From NCBI GenBank assembly GCA_963758365.1, contig CAVWVB010000001.1, positions 1,178,001 to 1,242,000 on the forward strand: a DNA stretch of 64,000 nt, read 5' to 3'. Below the pieces are notes generated by a model, which was given only the letters and a program-made list of their open reading frames with translations, had not been told where the DNA came from and did not search any database. The DNA comes from Dokdonella_A sp963758365 (lineage in GTDB: Bacteria > Pseudomonadota > Gammaproteobacteria > Xanthomonadales > Rhodanobacteraceae). The number at the start of each line of letters is the position of its first letter. Position 1 is the first letter of the stretch. Below, piece by piece: positions 37,988-47,059 of this stretch. Position numbers and translations under genes: made by a program.

Positions 37988-38815
37988 TCAGGCGACACGC
38001 TGCGACTCCAGCGCGTGCACCCTGACCCCGGCGGTGTTCAGCGCCGCGCGCAGGCGCTCGGCGAAGCGGCCGGCATCCGCGCGATCACCGTGCACGCACA
38101 AGGTGTCCGCGCGCACCGCAAGAAGCGAGCCCTGGCGCGTGACGACACCCTTGCCGCGCACGATCGCGAGTGCCTGCGCGACCGCGGCGTCGATGTCGTC
38201 GATCACCGCGTCGGCGTCGCCGCGCGCGCTCAATGCGCCGCTCTGCTCATAGCGCCTGTCCGCGAACGCCTCCTGCGCGACCATCAGGCCCGCACGCTTG
38301 CCGGCAAGCGGCAGCTCGCTGCCCGCGAGTCCGACCAGGATCAGCCGCGCATCGTAGGCGCGTACGGCTGCCGCGATCGCGTCGGCGACCCGCGCATCGC
38401 GCGCGGCCATGTTGTACAGCGCACCGTGCGGCTTGACGTGGCGCAGCAAGGCGCCGGCGGTGCGCACGAAGGCGGCCAGCGCACCGATCTGGTAGAGGGT
38501 CAGCGCATGCACTTCGGCCGCGGAGACCTGCATCTCGCGACGCCCGAAGCCCTGCAGGTCCTGCAGCGAGACATGGGCGCCGATCGCGACCCCGGCATGC
38601 GCGGCGAGGTCGACGGTTCGCCGCATCGTCACCGGATCGCCGGCATGGAATCCGCACGCGATGTTCGCCGAGGACACGTGCGCGAGGACGAGCGCGTCCT
38701 GGCCCATTTTCCAGGCACCGAAGGACTCGCCCATGTCGCAATTGAGGTCGATTCGAAGCGTCTCGCCCGGAACCGCGGCGCGTGTGGGTGTCTTGAGATA
38801 GCTGGGTTCAATCAT
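37988..38815 (-). CDS. pxpA: PxpA, 5-oxoprolinase subunit A (LamB/YcsF)
   Basis: 275 residues from the ATG at 38815. Signatures: RIDLNCDMGESFGAWKMG, the ANIACGFHAGDP motif, IGAHVSLQDLQGFGRR, and HVKPHGALYN. PxpA with PxpB and PxpC cleaves 5-oxoproline to glutamate using ATP. The start overlaps the pxpC stop by eight bases, consistent with one complex made from one mRNA. A 105-base gap separates it from the DUF969 gene. Confidence 0.95.
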   Translation of the reverse strand: MIEPSYLKTPTRAAVPGETLRIDLNCDMGESFGAWKMGQDALVLAHVSSANIACGFHAGDPVTMRRTVDLAAHAGVAIGAHVSLQDLQGFGRREMQVSAAEVHALTLYQIGALAAFVRTAGALLRHVKPHGALYNMAARDARVADAIAAAVRAYDARLILVGLAGSELPLAGKRAGLMVAQEAFADRRYEQSGALSARGDADAVIDDIDAAVAQALAIVRGKGVVTRQGSLLAVRADTLCVHGDRADAGRFAERLRAALNTAGVRVHALESQRVA

Positions 38816-39779
38816 GGGCGGCCAGGCGGCGGCGGATCCTGTCGAGCAGGATTGTAAGTTCGCGTTCGCGCTCAAGATAGCGCGTTTGGGCGTCTTCGAG
38901 GTCGATCTCGCAAAAGCGCACGTGGTCGCCGGGCCGCCGCTGGGCCAGGCGCGGCAGGTCGATGGCCGCGATCTGGCCGATCCGCGGATAGCCGCCGGTG
39001 GTCGGATGCTCGGCCATCAGCGCGATCGGCTGGCCGTCCGGTGGCAGCTGCAGGGTGCCTGCGGTCACCGGTTCGCTGACCAGTTCGAGGGGCGTGGCCA
39101 ACCGCAGGGACGGCCCGTCGAGACGAAATCCGACGCGGTTGGAAGCCGCACGGATGCGAAAGTGCGCGCCAAGCAGGGCCGTGCGTGACGCCGCGTCGAG
39201 CGCTTCGAAATGAGGTCCGCGGATGATCCGGATCGGCGTTCGCGGATCGGCATCGAACCATGGACGCGGGTCGAGCGACCAGGCCGGCGGCGCAGCTGGC
39301 AGGTCTGGCGGCGCGCGCGCGCCACCCAGACGGTCGCCCGCGCGCAGCGGCCCGGCGCCGAACGGACCGAACCCGCCGTTGATGTCGGTCGCGATACTGC
39401 CCAGAACGCGTCGGCCGGCGAGACCGCCCGCACAGGCGAGATAGGCACGCGCACCCTGCAGCATGCGCCCGCAATCGAGTTCGCTGGCCGCACCAACGCG
39501 CACGGCGCGCCAGGCGGGCAGCGGCTCGCCGTCGAGGCGGGCCTCGCAAGGCGCCCCGGTCAGCGCGATCGTGGTCGCGGTGCCGAAGCGCAGGCGCGGA
39601 CCGAGCAGGGTGATCTCGAGGGCGCCCGCATCGGGCGGATTGCCGACCAGCGCGTTGGCGAGACGGAAGGCGGCCGCGTCCATCGGCCCCGCGGTGCCTA
39701 CCCCGAGCGCGGCATGGCCGACGCGGCCACGGTCCTGCAGCGTGGTCAGGGCGCCGGCCTTGAGTACCTCGAGGATCAT
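38808..39779 (-). CDS. pxpC: PxpC, 5-oxoprolinase subunit C (KipA type)
   Basis: 323 residues of the carboxyltransferase-like AHS2 family: MILEVLKAGALTTLQDRGR, then AFRLANALVGNP, the GLAGRRVLGSIATDINGGFG stretch, and the late TTGGYPRIGQIAAIDLPRL. With PxpB it forms the second half of the ATP-dependent 5-oxoprolinase. It overlaps pxpB by four bases and pxpA by eight. Confidence 0.94.
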   Translation of the reverse strand: MILEVLKAGALTTLQDRGRVGHAALGVGTAGPMDAAAFRLANALVGNPPDAGALEITLLGPRLRFGTATTIALTGAPCEARLDGEPLPAWRAVRVGAASELDCGRMLQGARAYLACAGGLAGRRVLGSIATDINGGFGPFGAGPLRAGDRLGGARAPPDLPAAPPAWSLDPRPWFDADPRTPIRIIRGPHFEALDAASRTALLGAHFRIRAASNRVGFRLDGPSLRLATPLELVSEPVTAGTLQLPPDGQPIALMAEHPTTGGYPRIGQIAAIDLPRLAQRRPGDHVRFCEIDLEDAQTRYLERERELTILLDRIRRRLAAHD

Positions 39780-40504
39780 GCGGCGCGGCGCGTCATTTGC
39801 TCGAAACGCGCCTCGTCGACGGCCCGGAAGCGCACGCGGTCGCCGATCGCGAGCAGGCAGGGCGGTTCTCGCTGCGTGTCGAACAGTCGCAGCGGCGTGC
39901 GCCCGATGATCTGCCAGCCTCCGGGCAGCTCGCGTGGGTAGATTCCGGTCTGCGCACCGCCGATTGCGACCGAGCCCGCAGGCACGTGCGTGCGGGGTGT
40001 GGGATGGCGCGGCACCTGCAGGGCCGGGTCGAGGCCGAGCAGATAGGGAAACCCGGGTGCGAAGCCGAGCATCGCGACGCGATACCGGGCCTCGCAGTGG
40101 CGGCGCACGACGTCATCGCGGGTCAGGCCGCAGTGGTTCGCCACCGCAGCGAGATCGGGGCCCAGCGCGTTTCCGTAGCAAACCGGAATATCGATGACCG
40201 GAACCTCATCCGGCGCCTCGCGTACGCCGGCGCGGTTACCTATTTCGAGTACCGCTTCGGCGAGGTTGCGCCACGGATGGCTGCCCGCGGACCGCCACGC
40301 GGCGGGGTCGTAGTGCAGCCCGAGCGAAGCGTAGGCAGGCACGATGTCGACGATGCCCGGCAGCGCCGCGCCATGCAGCTCGGCGGCGAGTGCAGCGACA
40401 CGTGCATTCAGGGTCACGTCGAGACGCGACCCGAAGCGCAGCAACAGGAACGTCTCGCCGAGCGGCTCGATTTCGATGTCTTTTGCGCTGCCGGCTTCGC
40501 GCAT
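39776..40504 (-). CDS. pxpB: PxpB, 5-oxoprolinase subunit B (KipI type)
   Basis: 242 residues from the ATG at 40504. AHS1-domain motifs: FGSRLDVTLNARV, IVDIVPAYASLGLHYDP, IPVCYGNALGPDLAAVA, MLGFAPGFPYLLGLDP and the GSVAIGGAQTGIYPRELPGGW signature. Partner of PxpC. Its start codon shares one base with the stop codon of the HIT gene (TGATG), so the two are tightly coupled. Confidence 0.94.
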   Translation of the reverse strand: MREAGSAKDIEIEPLGETFLLLRFGSRLDVTLNARVAALAAELHGAALPGIVDIVPAYASLGLHYDPAAWRSAGSHPWRNLAEAVLEIGNRAGVREAPDEVPVIDIPVCYGNALGPDLAAVANHCGLTRDDVVRRHCEARYRVAMLGFAPGFPYLLGLDPALQVPRHPTPRTHVPAGSVAIGGAQTGIYPRELPGGWQIIGRTPLRLFDTQREPPCLLAIGDRVRFRAVDEARFEQMTRRAA

Positions 40505-40920
40505 CACAAGCCCAGCGGACCGAGTGCATCGCGCAGCTTCAAGATCAACGCATCGCGCGCGGCAGCCGCATACGGTGCGCGTTCGCCGTCGTTCCAGATC
40601 GGGCGCGGCCACGCCGCATCATGCGCAAAGCGCGCGATCAGGTGCACATGGAGTTGCGATACGACGTTGCCCAGCGCCGCGATATTGAGCTTGTCCGGAG
40701 CGAGCAGGGCTTCGATTGCGCGTCCGGCCTGGGTCAGCTCATCGAGAAGGATGCCGCGATCGGCTGCGTCCAGATCGATCAATTCGCGCGCGCCCGCGAT
40801 ACGCGGCACGAGAATCAGCCAGGGAAAACGCGAATCATCCATGAGCAGGACGCGCGTGAGCGGAAAGTCGCCGATCAGGTGGGTGTCCGCCGCAAGGCGC
40901 GGATCGAGCATGAAGGTCAT
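40504..40920 (-). CDS. HIT-domain nucleotide-binding protein
   Basis: 138 residues from the ATG at 40920. The histidine-triad region reads NVVSQLHVHLIARF, with Gln in place of the first His, which is common in this small bacterial HIT subgroup, and Asn99-like NIAALGN in front. Such proteins hydrolyse or transfer nucleotides; the substrate is not predictable here. It is fused by codon overlap to pxpB and begins one base after the dienelactone-hydrolase stop, so it is part of the oxoproline operon. Confidence 0.85.
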   Translation of the reverse strand: MTFMLDPRLAADTHLIGDFPLTRVLLMDDSRFPWLILVPRIAGARELIDLDAADRGILLDELTQAGRAIEALLAPDKLNIAALGNVVSQLHVHLIARFAHDAAWPRPIWNDGERAPYAAAARDALILKLRDALGPLGL

Positions 40921-40921
40921 T

Positions 40922-41593
40922 TCAGGCCGCACCGAGATGTTGTTCGAAGAACGCAAGGGTGCGTTCGAAAGCGAGCTTCGCGCTTGCTGCATCGTAGACG
41001 CTGGCGTCGACGTCGCGGTCGAACGCGTGGCCCGCGGGATAGGTGTAGACCGGCGCGAGCGGAAACGCAGCGCGATGGCGCGCGACTGCCTCGGGCGGGA
41101 TCGAGCGATCGCGTTCACCGAAATGGAACTGCACCGGCGTCTGCGCAGGCTCGTCGAGAAACGCGGTGTTGCGCGCGCCGTAATAGCTTACGGCCGGCAG
41201 CCCGAGGCGGGTTGCCGCGAGCAGGGCAACCGTGCCGCCCCAGCAGTAACCGACGCAGCCGATCCTGCCGGCCGAGGTGATCGCTTCGGCGGCGCTTGCG
41301 ACGTCCTCGATCGCGCGGTCGAAGCCGATCTCGCCGACCAGTTCGCGACCGCGCCGGAATCCCTGCTCGTCGTAGCCAAGTTCGACGCCGCTTTCGACAT
41401 GATCGAAGAATGCCGGGGCGATCGCGGTGTAGCCGTGCCCGGCGAAGCGGTCGACGACCGCGCGCACATGCGCGTTGACGCCGAAGATTTCCTGGACCAC
41501 GACGAGGCCGCCCTTCGGCTTGCCCGCGGCGCGCGCGAGCCACGCGCCGATGCATTGCATGCGCGTCGTATTGACCTGGATCTGCTGTCCCAT
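40922..41593 (-). CDS. Dienelactone-hydrolase family alpha/beta hydrolase
   Basis: 223 residues from the ATG at 41593. Family motifs: GGLVVVQEIFGVNAHVR, FAGHGYTAIAPAFFD, the nucleophile Cys in CVGYCWGGTVAL, Asp in HFGERDRSIP and His in PAGHAFDRD. It is a cytoplasmic hydrolase of unknown natural substrate. It is the first gene of the eight-gene minus-strand operon, so it may be functionally linked to peptide or lactam turnover, or merely share the promoter. Confidence 0.88.
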   Translation of the reverse strand: MGQQIQVNTTRMQCIGAWLARAAGKPKGGLVVVQEIFGVNAHVRAVVDRFAGHGYTAIAPAFFDHVESGVELGYDEQGFRRGRELVGEIGFDRAIEDVASAAEAITSAGRIGCVGYCWGGTVALLAATRLGLPAVSYYGARNTAFLDEPAQTPVQFHFGERDRSIPPEAVARHRAAFPLAPVYTYPAGHAFDRDVDASVYDAASAKLAFERTLAFFEQHLGAA

Positions 41594-41719
41594 GCGGGTG
41601 GTACTCCGATCCGGCGCAGGTCGCCAGCGTATGCGAGGCGGCGCACATGTCAATTGGACTCGCGGCCGCGGGTGTGCCCGTTTCGGGAACCCCCGGCGCG
41701 GTGATTGCACGCGGGCGCC

Positions 41720-43840
41720 TCAGCGCGACGCGCGCCGGACCCGGTTGCGGCCTGCACTCTTGGCCGCATAGAGGGCGCGATCGGCAGCGTCGATCAGGGA
41801 TGAAGACGTCGGTGCATCGGTTTCGAGATCGTCCAGCATCGCGACACCGATGCTGACCGTGGCGGTTGTACGCAGCTCGGGCAGCAGACGCGCGAGGCGG
41901 ATCGCGACTTCCTCGCGCAGATGATCGGCCAGCTGGACGATCGCCTCGGCGTCGCGCTCGTGGATCACCGCAATGAATTCCTCGCCACCGTAGCGGCCGA
42001 ACAGGGAATCCTCGTCGAGGCAGTCGCGCATGACCCTGGCTGCCGCGGCGAGCACGCGATCACCGAACAGATGCCCATGCAGGTCGTTGATCTGCTTGAA
42101 GTGATCAAAGTCGATGACCATCAGGGCCAGCCCGCGTCGCGCGCGCAGGGAGTCGGCGAGATCGTTCTCGAGCCGCTCCAGCAGATGGCGCCGGTTCGGT
42201 ACGCCGGTCAGCCAGTCGGTGGATGCGGCCTGGTACAGATCGGCGGCCTGCCGCTCGAGCTGCAGGTTGACTTCGCCGAGAACCTCGCGCTGCAGCTCGA
42301 TCTTCGCATTTCGCGTCGCCAGCGATCGATTCAGTCGCCGCACCGCGAGATGGCGCCAGATCAGGGCCGCGAGCGCGAGCAGCAGACCGGCCAGGGCCGC
42401 TGCGCCGAAACGCTGCTGGACGGTCTGCCCGTCGAGTCGTTCGGCCTGGAGTTCGTTGTCCTTGGCCAGCAGGGCGAGCCGATATTCGGCGTCGGCGCGG
42501 GCGTGGCGGACTTCCAGCGCGGCGATTTGCCGGCTCGCGCGGATGCCGATCAGCTCTTCGCGTGCAGCCGCGTGCTTGTGGGCAAAGCGCAGGGACTCCG
42601 CATCGTCGTGCTCGGCACGGGCGAGTCGTTCGCGCAGCGCGTAGGCCTGCACGAGTTGCGGACGCAGACGCGCGCGCTCGAGCCCGCCGATGGCTTCGTC
42701 GATGAGGCCGCGCGCGCGCAGCCTGTCATGCGTGTCCAGCGCGAGTTCGGTGAGATGGAGCAGGGCGCGCGCGGCGATCTCGCTCTGGTCCAGCGCGCGG
42801 CCGAGCTCGAGCGCCGTCTCGAGGTGGCCGGCAGCGGCATCGCGCTGCTGCGCGCCGAGCAACGCGCGTCCGATTTCCAGATGCTCCAGACCCTGATGCG
42901 GGCGATCGCCGAGAGCGACATCGATCGCGAGCGCCTCCTCGGCGGCCGCGTGTGCGGCGCCGAATTCGCCGAGGTCGTTGAGCAGGCTCGCATAGGACCC
43001 GATCACCGTGGAATAGGCCGACGGATTCTGTCGCCGCGCGGCCTCCGCGAGCGCGCGCTGGAAATACCTGCGGGCGGCCGGTTCATCCTCGATTTCGCGA
43101 TAGAGCAGGGCGACGTTGCGATACGCGCTGTCGAGGCGGTCGCCGCTGCGCTCGTGTTCCGCCACGGATTCCAGTTGCGCGTCGAGGGCACGCGTGAAAT
43201 CGCCGCGATCGCGCCAGGTCGTGCCGAGATCGGAGAGCACGCGTGCGGCGCCGGCCGGATTGTCGTCGGCCTTGAACAGCGCAAGCGCGAGTTGCTGGTG
43301 CTTCAGGGCCGCATCGAGGTGACCGCGGCGGCGCTCGATGACGCCGGTGACATTCTCGGCCTCGGCGACCGCGGAACGGTCGCCAAGCGCTGCCGAAAGC
43401 GCGCGCGCGCGCTCGGCGAGACCCAGTGCGCGCGCGTAGTCGCCGAGTCCGAGTGCGGTCTGCGCATTGTTCGAGAGCGTCGCAAGCTCCGCGCTGACGT
43501 CGGCGCGCTGGCGCGCCAGCAGGGTCGCCCGGCGCCACTGCCGATCGGCGCGCGCGGGTGCATCCATGGCCGCGGAGAAGTGGGCGAGCGCGCGCAGCAG
43601 GTTCTGCTCGGCCGCGGTCCCGCCGAACGCACGGACCAGCTGGGCAGCCGGTCCGACGCCCAGCACTTCGTCGACGCCGATGGCCAGACGCTGGGCATTG
43701 GCGGCGAGTTCCGCGCGTGGCCAAGCGCCGGCGAGAACGACATGCGCGCCCTGCATCAGCCACCAGAGCGGGAGGCAGCCGAGGCGCCTGCGCAGCCTGC
43801 GTCGGTCGCGAAGGCGCGCGTTGTTGCCGGCGTCTAGCAT
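41720..43840 (-). CDS. TPR-containing diguanylate cyclase
   Basis: 706 residues. An N-terminal hydrophobic stretch (about 20-38), a long helical repeat region with TPR periodicity (about 60-440), a coiled coil, a membrane helix near 478-500 (LAGLLLALAALIWRHLAV), then a GGDEF domain. The active-site loop GRYGGEEF (near 616) is intact, so c-di-GMP synthesis is expected. The inhibitory RxxD site is not present at the usual spacing. The repeat part probably senses a periplasmic protein or peptide. Divergent from rimO. Confidence 0.88.
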   Translation of the reverse strand: MLDAGNNARLRDRRRLRRRLGCLPLWWLMQGAHVVLAGAWPRAELAANAQRLAIGVDEVLGVGPAAQLVRAFGGTAAEQNLLRALAHFSAAMDAPARADRQWRRATLLARQRADVSAELATLSNNAQTALGLGDYARALGLAERARALSAALGDRSAVAEAENVTGVIERRRGHLDAALKHQQLALALFKADDNPAGAARVLSDLGTTWRDRGDFTRALDAQLESVAEHERSGDRLDSAYRNVALLYREIEDEPAARRYFQRALAEAARRQNPSAYSTVIGSYASLLNDLGEFGAAHAAAEEALAIDVALGDRPHQGLEHLEIGRALLGAQQRDAAAGHLETALELGRALDQSEIAARALLHLTELALDTHDRLRARGLIDEAIGGLERARLRPQLVQAYALRERLARAEHDDAESLRFAHKHAAAREELIGIRASRQIAALEVRHARADAEYRLALLAKDNELQAERLDGQTVQQRFGAAALAGLLLALAALIWRHLAVRRLNRSLATRNAKIELQREVLGEVNLQLERQAADLYQAASTDWLTGVPNRRHLLERLENDLADSLRARRGLALMVIDFDHFKQINDLHGHLFGDRVLAAAARVMRDCLDEDSLFGRYGGEEFIAVIHERDAEAIVQLADHLREEVAIRLARLLPELRTTATVSIGVAMLDDLETDAPTSSSLIDAADRALYAAKSAGRNRVRRASR

Positions 43841-43975
43841 GGCTGGTCCCGTGCCCGTCGTAGTGAGCTGACCCGCGCATGCGGTACGGTCCGGCGGGTC
43901 GTGAACTATAACCGGGCGTGGCCCGGCACGTTCGCCCGGAAGTAGAATCGCGGGCCGTTCCCGCTGCGGAATCCC

Positions 43976-45295
43976 ATGTCGCGTCGCAATCCCAAGGTCG
44001 GCTTCGTGAGTCTCGGCTGTCCCAAGGCACTGGTCGACTCAGAGCGCATCCTGACCCAGCTGCGCGTGGAGGGTTACGACATCGTGCCGCGTCATGATCT
44101 TGCCGATGTCGTCGTGGTCAACACCTGCGGCTTCATCGATGCCGCGGTGGACGAATCGCTGGAGGCGATCGGCGAGGCGCTCGAGGAGAACGGCAGGGTG
44201 ATCGTGACCGGTTGCCTCGGCAAGCGCGCCGAACTCATCCGCGAGGCGCATCCGCACGTGCTGTCGATCAGCGGCCCGCAGGACTACGCGAGCGTGATGG
44301 ACGCGGTCCACGCGGTACTGCCGCCCAGGCACGACCCGTTCCTCGACCTGGTGCCGCCGCAAGGTGTCAAACTGACACCGAAACACTATGCCTACCTGAA
44401 GATTTCGGAAGGCTGCAATCACCGTTGCACGTTCTGCATCATCCCCTCGATGCGCGGCGATCTTGTATCGAGACCTGTCGACGAGGTCCTGGTCGAGGCC
44501 GAGAAGCTGGTCGCAGGCGGGGTCAGGGAACTGCTCGTCGTGTCGCAGGACACGAGCGCCTATGGCGTCGACCTGAAGTACGCGCAACGTCGGTGGCGCG
44601 ACAACGCGTACCCGACGCGGATGATCGGACTCTGCGAAGGCCTCGCCGAACTCGGCGTGTGGACGCGCCTGCACTACGTATACCCCTACCCGCACGTCGA
44701 CGCGGTGATTCCGTTGATGGCGGACGGAAGGATCCTGCCGTATCTGGATATTCCGTTCCAGCACGCGAGCCCGCGCATCCTCAGGCTGATGAAGCGCCCG
44801 GGCGCTGTCGACAAGGTGCTCGCGCGCGTGCAGGCCTGGCGCAACGCATGCCCCGATCTGACCATTCGCAGCACCTTCATCGTCGGCTTTCCGGGGGAGA
44901 CCGAGGCCGAGTTCGAGGAACTGCTCGACTTCCTGCGTGAGGCGCGGCTCGATCGCGTCGGTGCATTCGCCTACTCCCCGGTCGACGGTGCGAGGGCGAA
45001 CGCGCTGCCCGAACCGGTTCCGGAGTGGCTCAAGGAGGAGCGTCTCGAACGCTTCATGGAAGTCCAGGCAGGCATCTCCGCGGCGCGACTCGCACGCAGG
45101 ATCGGCACGCGCCAGAGGGTCCTCGTCGACGAAGTCGACGAGCATGGCGCGATCGCGCGCTCGAAGGCGGACGCGCCCGAGATCGACGGCATCGTGCGGA
45201 TCGACGACGCTCAGGGCCTCAAGTCCGGCGATTTCGCCGACGTCGAGATCATCCATGCCGACGAGCACGACCTGGTCGCGCGCCTGACGGCCTAG
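43976..45295 (+). CDS. rimO: RimO, ribosomal protein S12 methylthiotransferase
   Basis: 439 residues. N-terminal MTTase domain with three cluster-binding Cys (SLGCPKALVDSER, VVNTCGFID, VTGCLGKRA), radical-SAM CxxxCxxC (GCNHRCTFC), and a C-terminal TRAM domain. It adds a methylthio group to Asp88 (E. coli Asp89) of ribosomal protein S12. No genes follow in an operon. Confidence 0.96.
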   Translation: MSRRNPKVGFVSLGCPKALVDSERILTQLRVEGYDIVPRHDLADVVVVNTCGFIDAAVDESLEAIGEALEENGRVIVTGCLGKRAELIREAHPHVLSISGPQDYASVMDAVHAVLPPRHDPFLDLVPPQGVKLTPKHYAYLKISEGCNHRCTFCIIPSMRGDLVSRPVDEVLVEAEKLVAGGVRELLVVSQDTSAYGVDLKYAQRRWRDNAYPTRMIGLCEGLAELGVWTRLHYVYPYPHVDAVIPLMADGRILPYLDIPFQHASPRILRLMKRPGAVDKVLARVQAWRNACPDLTIRSTFIVGFPGETEAEFEELLDFLREARLDRVGAFAYSPVDGARANALPEPVPEWLKEERLERFMEVQAGISAARLARRIGTRQRVLVDEVDEHGAIARSKADAPEIDGIVRIDDAQGLKSGDFADVEIIHADEHDLVARLTA

Positions 45296-45424
45296 CACGC
45301 CGGGCTGGTGTTGCGCCGACGCGCGTACGGCGCCGCTGACTGCGACCCTGCGGCAGCGTTCCCTGGCAGCCGCTCGCGCATTCCTGCGTATCACCTGGAT
45401 AGCGTTCCTGCCCGGAGAATTGCG

Positions 45425-46945
45425 ATGCGCCATTTGCGTACGACGGCCCGGTCCGTCGCTGTCGGTGCGCTGATCCTGCTCGGCGGTGCCGTGTACGCCC
45501 ACGACGGTACGATCGATGCCAGTTTTGGTCCCTTCGCGGGTATCGCCCTGCCGTTTTTCGACCAGGGCGGCGCGCAGTTCACCAATCAGGACATCGGCCA
45601 TGCGCTGATGCGCGAGGCCGACGGCAAGTATGTGCTCGCAGGCAACGTACGCGTGGGCGACCAGGGCAGCGGGCACTGGGCCGGCGGTCTGGTACGGCTG
45701 AACAACGACGGCTCGGCCGACACCGGCTTCAACTACAGCGGCTTCGAGTTCACCAGCATCGGCCTTGGCCGGCTGCTCGTTTCCTCAGGGTTCCAGAACG
45801 TCCCGGACACGTTGATCTACTCCATCGGTCCCGAACCGGACGGCGGCTACGCAGTGCTCGCCGGAGAAACCATCGACAGCAACGGTACCCACCGCGGCTG
45901 GTATCGCGAGATCAACAATCTGCAATTCCTGACCGGTTCCTCCGCGCTCGGTCCAAGCGACGGCTACTACGCGCACGGAACCTATCTGCCCGGCGACAAC
46001 ACCACACTGTTACTGACCGGCGGCCGGCGCCAGAGTCCGAATGCGGACATGGATGTCTATGTCCGCATCCTGGACCCGACCAGCCTGAATCCCAATCCGA
46101 CCTTCGAGGCCACGCTCGCGCTCAATCAAGGAGGCGGCAACAACGACTACGGTCAGCAGGCCGCCTATGCCTTCATTCCCGAGGTCTGCGCCGGGCAGAA
46201 CTGCTTGCTGCCACGAGATCGCTTCTACGTGGTCGGCTACAGCGACACCGGCAACGGCTACGGCGACTGTTTCGTGCGCAGCTTCAGCCGCTCGATCATC
46301 AATGGCAGTTGGGGAACGGATGCGAGCTTTGCGCCAAATATCAATTTCGATGGCGCGGTGATCCCGAACCAGCCTACGCATACGCTCTGCCATGCAATCG
46401 CCGTGCAGGCGGACGGCAGGATCCTGATCGGCGGCGAGGCCTATGTGCGCGTGCAGGGTTCGCAGACCGACAATGCGAGTTACTGGGTAGTGGCGCGGCT
46501 CAATCCCAACGGCACCCTGGATACGAGTTTCAACGCGACCGGACCGATGCCCGGCGCGAAGGCGTATTTCTTCCAGGGCATTCCCGCCACCGCCGACATC
46601 TACAACGGAATCTATTCGCTCAATGTGCAGCAGGACGGGCGCATCGTGTTCGCCGGCTACGCCGGTACCACGCTGCAGAGTCACGGCTATGCGGACATGG
46701 GCTTCGGCCGCCTGCGCGAGGACGGCACGCCCGATCAGGGTTTCGGCACCGGCGGCATCAGCATTGTCACGCTCGACAGCGGCAACGGTACCGGCAATCG
46801 CGAATTCGCACTCGGTGCGATCGTCGAACCCGGTCGCATCGTCGGCGTCGGGACCCGCCAGTTTTCGGGCGACGACTACGACTACATGGCGGCACGCCTG
46901 ATCGACGACGACCTGATCTTTGCCGATGGCTTCGACGCGCAATAA
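45425..46945 (+). CDS. Exported delta-60 repeat beta-propeller protein, copy 1
   Basis: 506 residues from the ATG at 45425 with signal peptide (MRHLRTTARSVAVGALILLGGAVYA). About seven delta-60-type repeats, each with DGKIL(I/A)xG then (V/A)RLNxxGTxDTxFxxxG, as in YVLAGNVRVGD, ADGRILIGGEAYV, NPNGTLDTSFNATG and REDGTPDQGFGTGG. This suggests a secreted propeller-like protein. It ends in the short motif LIFADGFDAQ, shared in modified form with the next gene. Function unknown. Confidence 0.8.
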   Translation: MRHLRTTARSVAVGALILLGGAVYAHDGTIDASFGPFAGIALPFFDQGGAQFTNQDIGHALMREADGKYVLAGNVRVGDQGSGHWAGGLVRLNNDGSADTGFNYSGFEFTSIGLGRLLVSSGFQNVPDTLIYSIGPEPDGGYAVLAGETIDSNGTHRGWYREINNLQFLTGSSALGPSDGYYAHGTYLPGDNTTLLLTGGRRQSPNADMDVYVRILDPTSLNPNPTFEATLALNQGGGNNDYGQQAAYAFIPEVCAGQNCLLPRDRFYVVGYSDTGNGYGDCFVRSFSRSIINGSWGTDASFAPNINFDGAVIPNQPTHTLCHAIAVQADGRILIGGEAYVRVQGSQTDNASYWVVARLNPNGTLDTSFNATGPMPGAKAYFFQGIPATADIYNGIYSLNVQQDGRIVFAGYAGTTLQSHGYADMGFGRLREDGTPDQGFGTGGISIVTLDSGNGTGNREFALGAIVEPGRIVGVGTRQFSGDDYDYMAARLIDDDLIFADGFDAQ

Positions 46946-47059
46946 CGTCGCCGCACGCACGTTGCCGCCGCAGCAGGCGATCTGCTGGCAGTCGGGCGCA
47001 CGAGTGTGCGTATCCTGATTCTTGCGGCCGGACCTCGGCATGCCACGGAGAGACGGACG

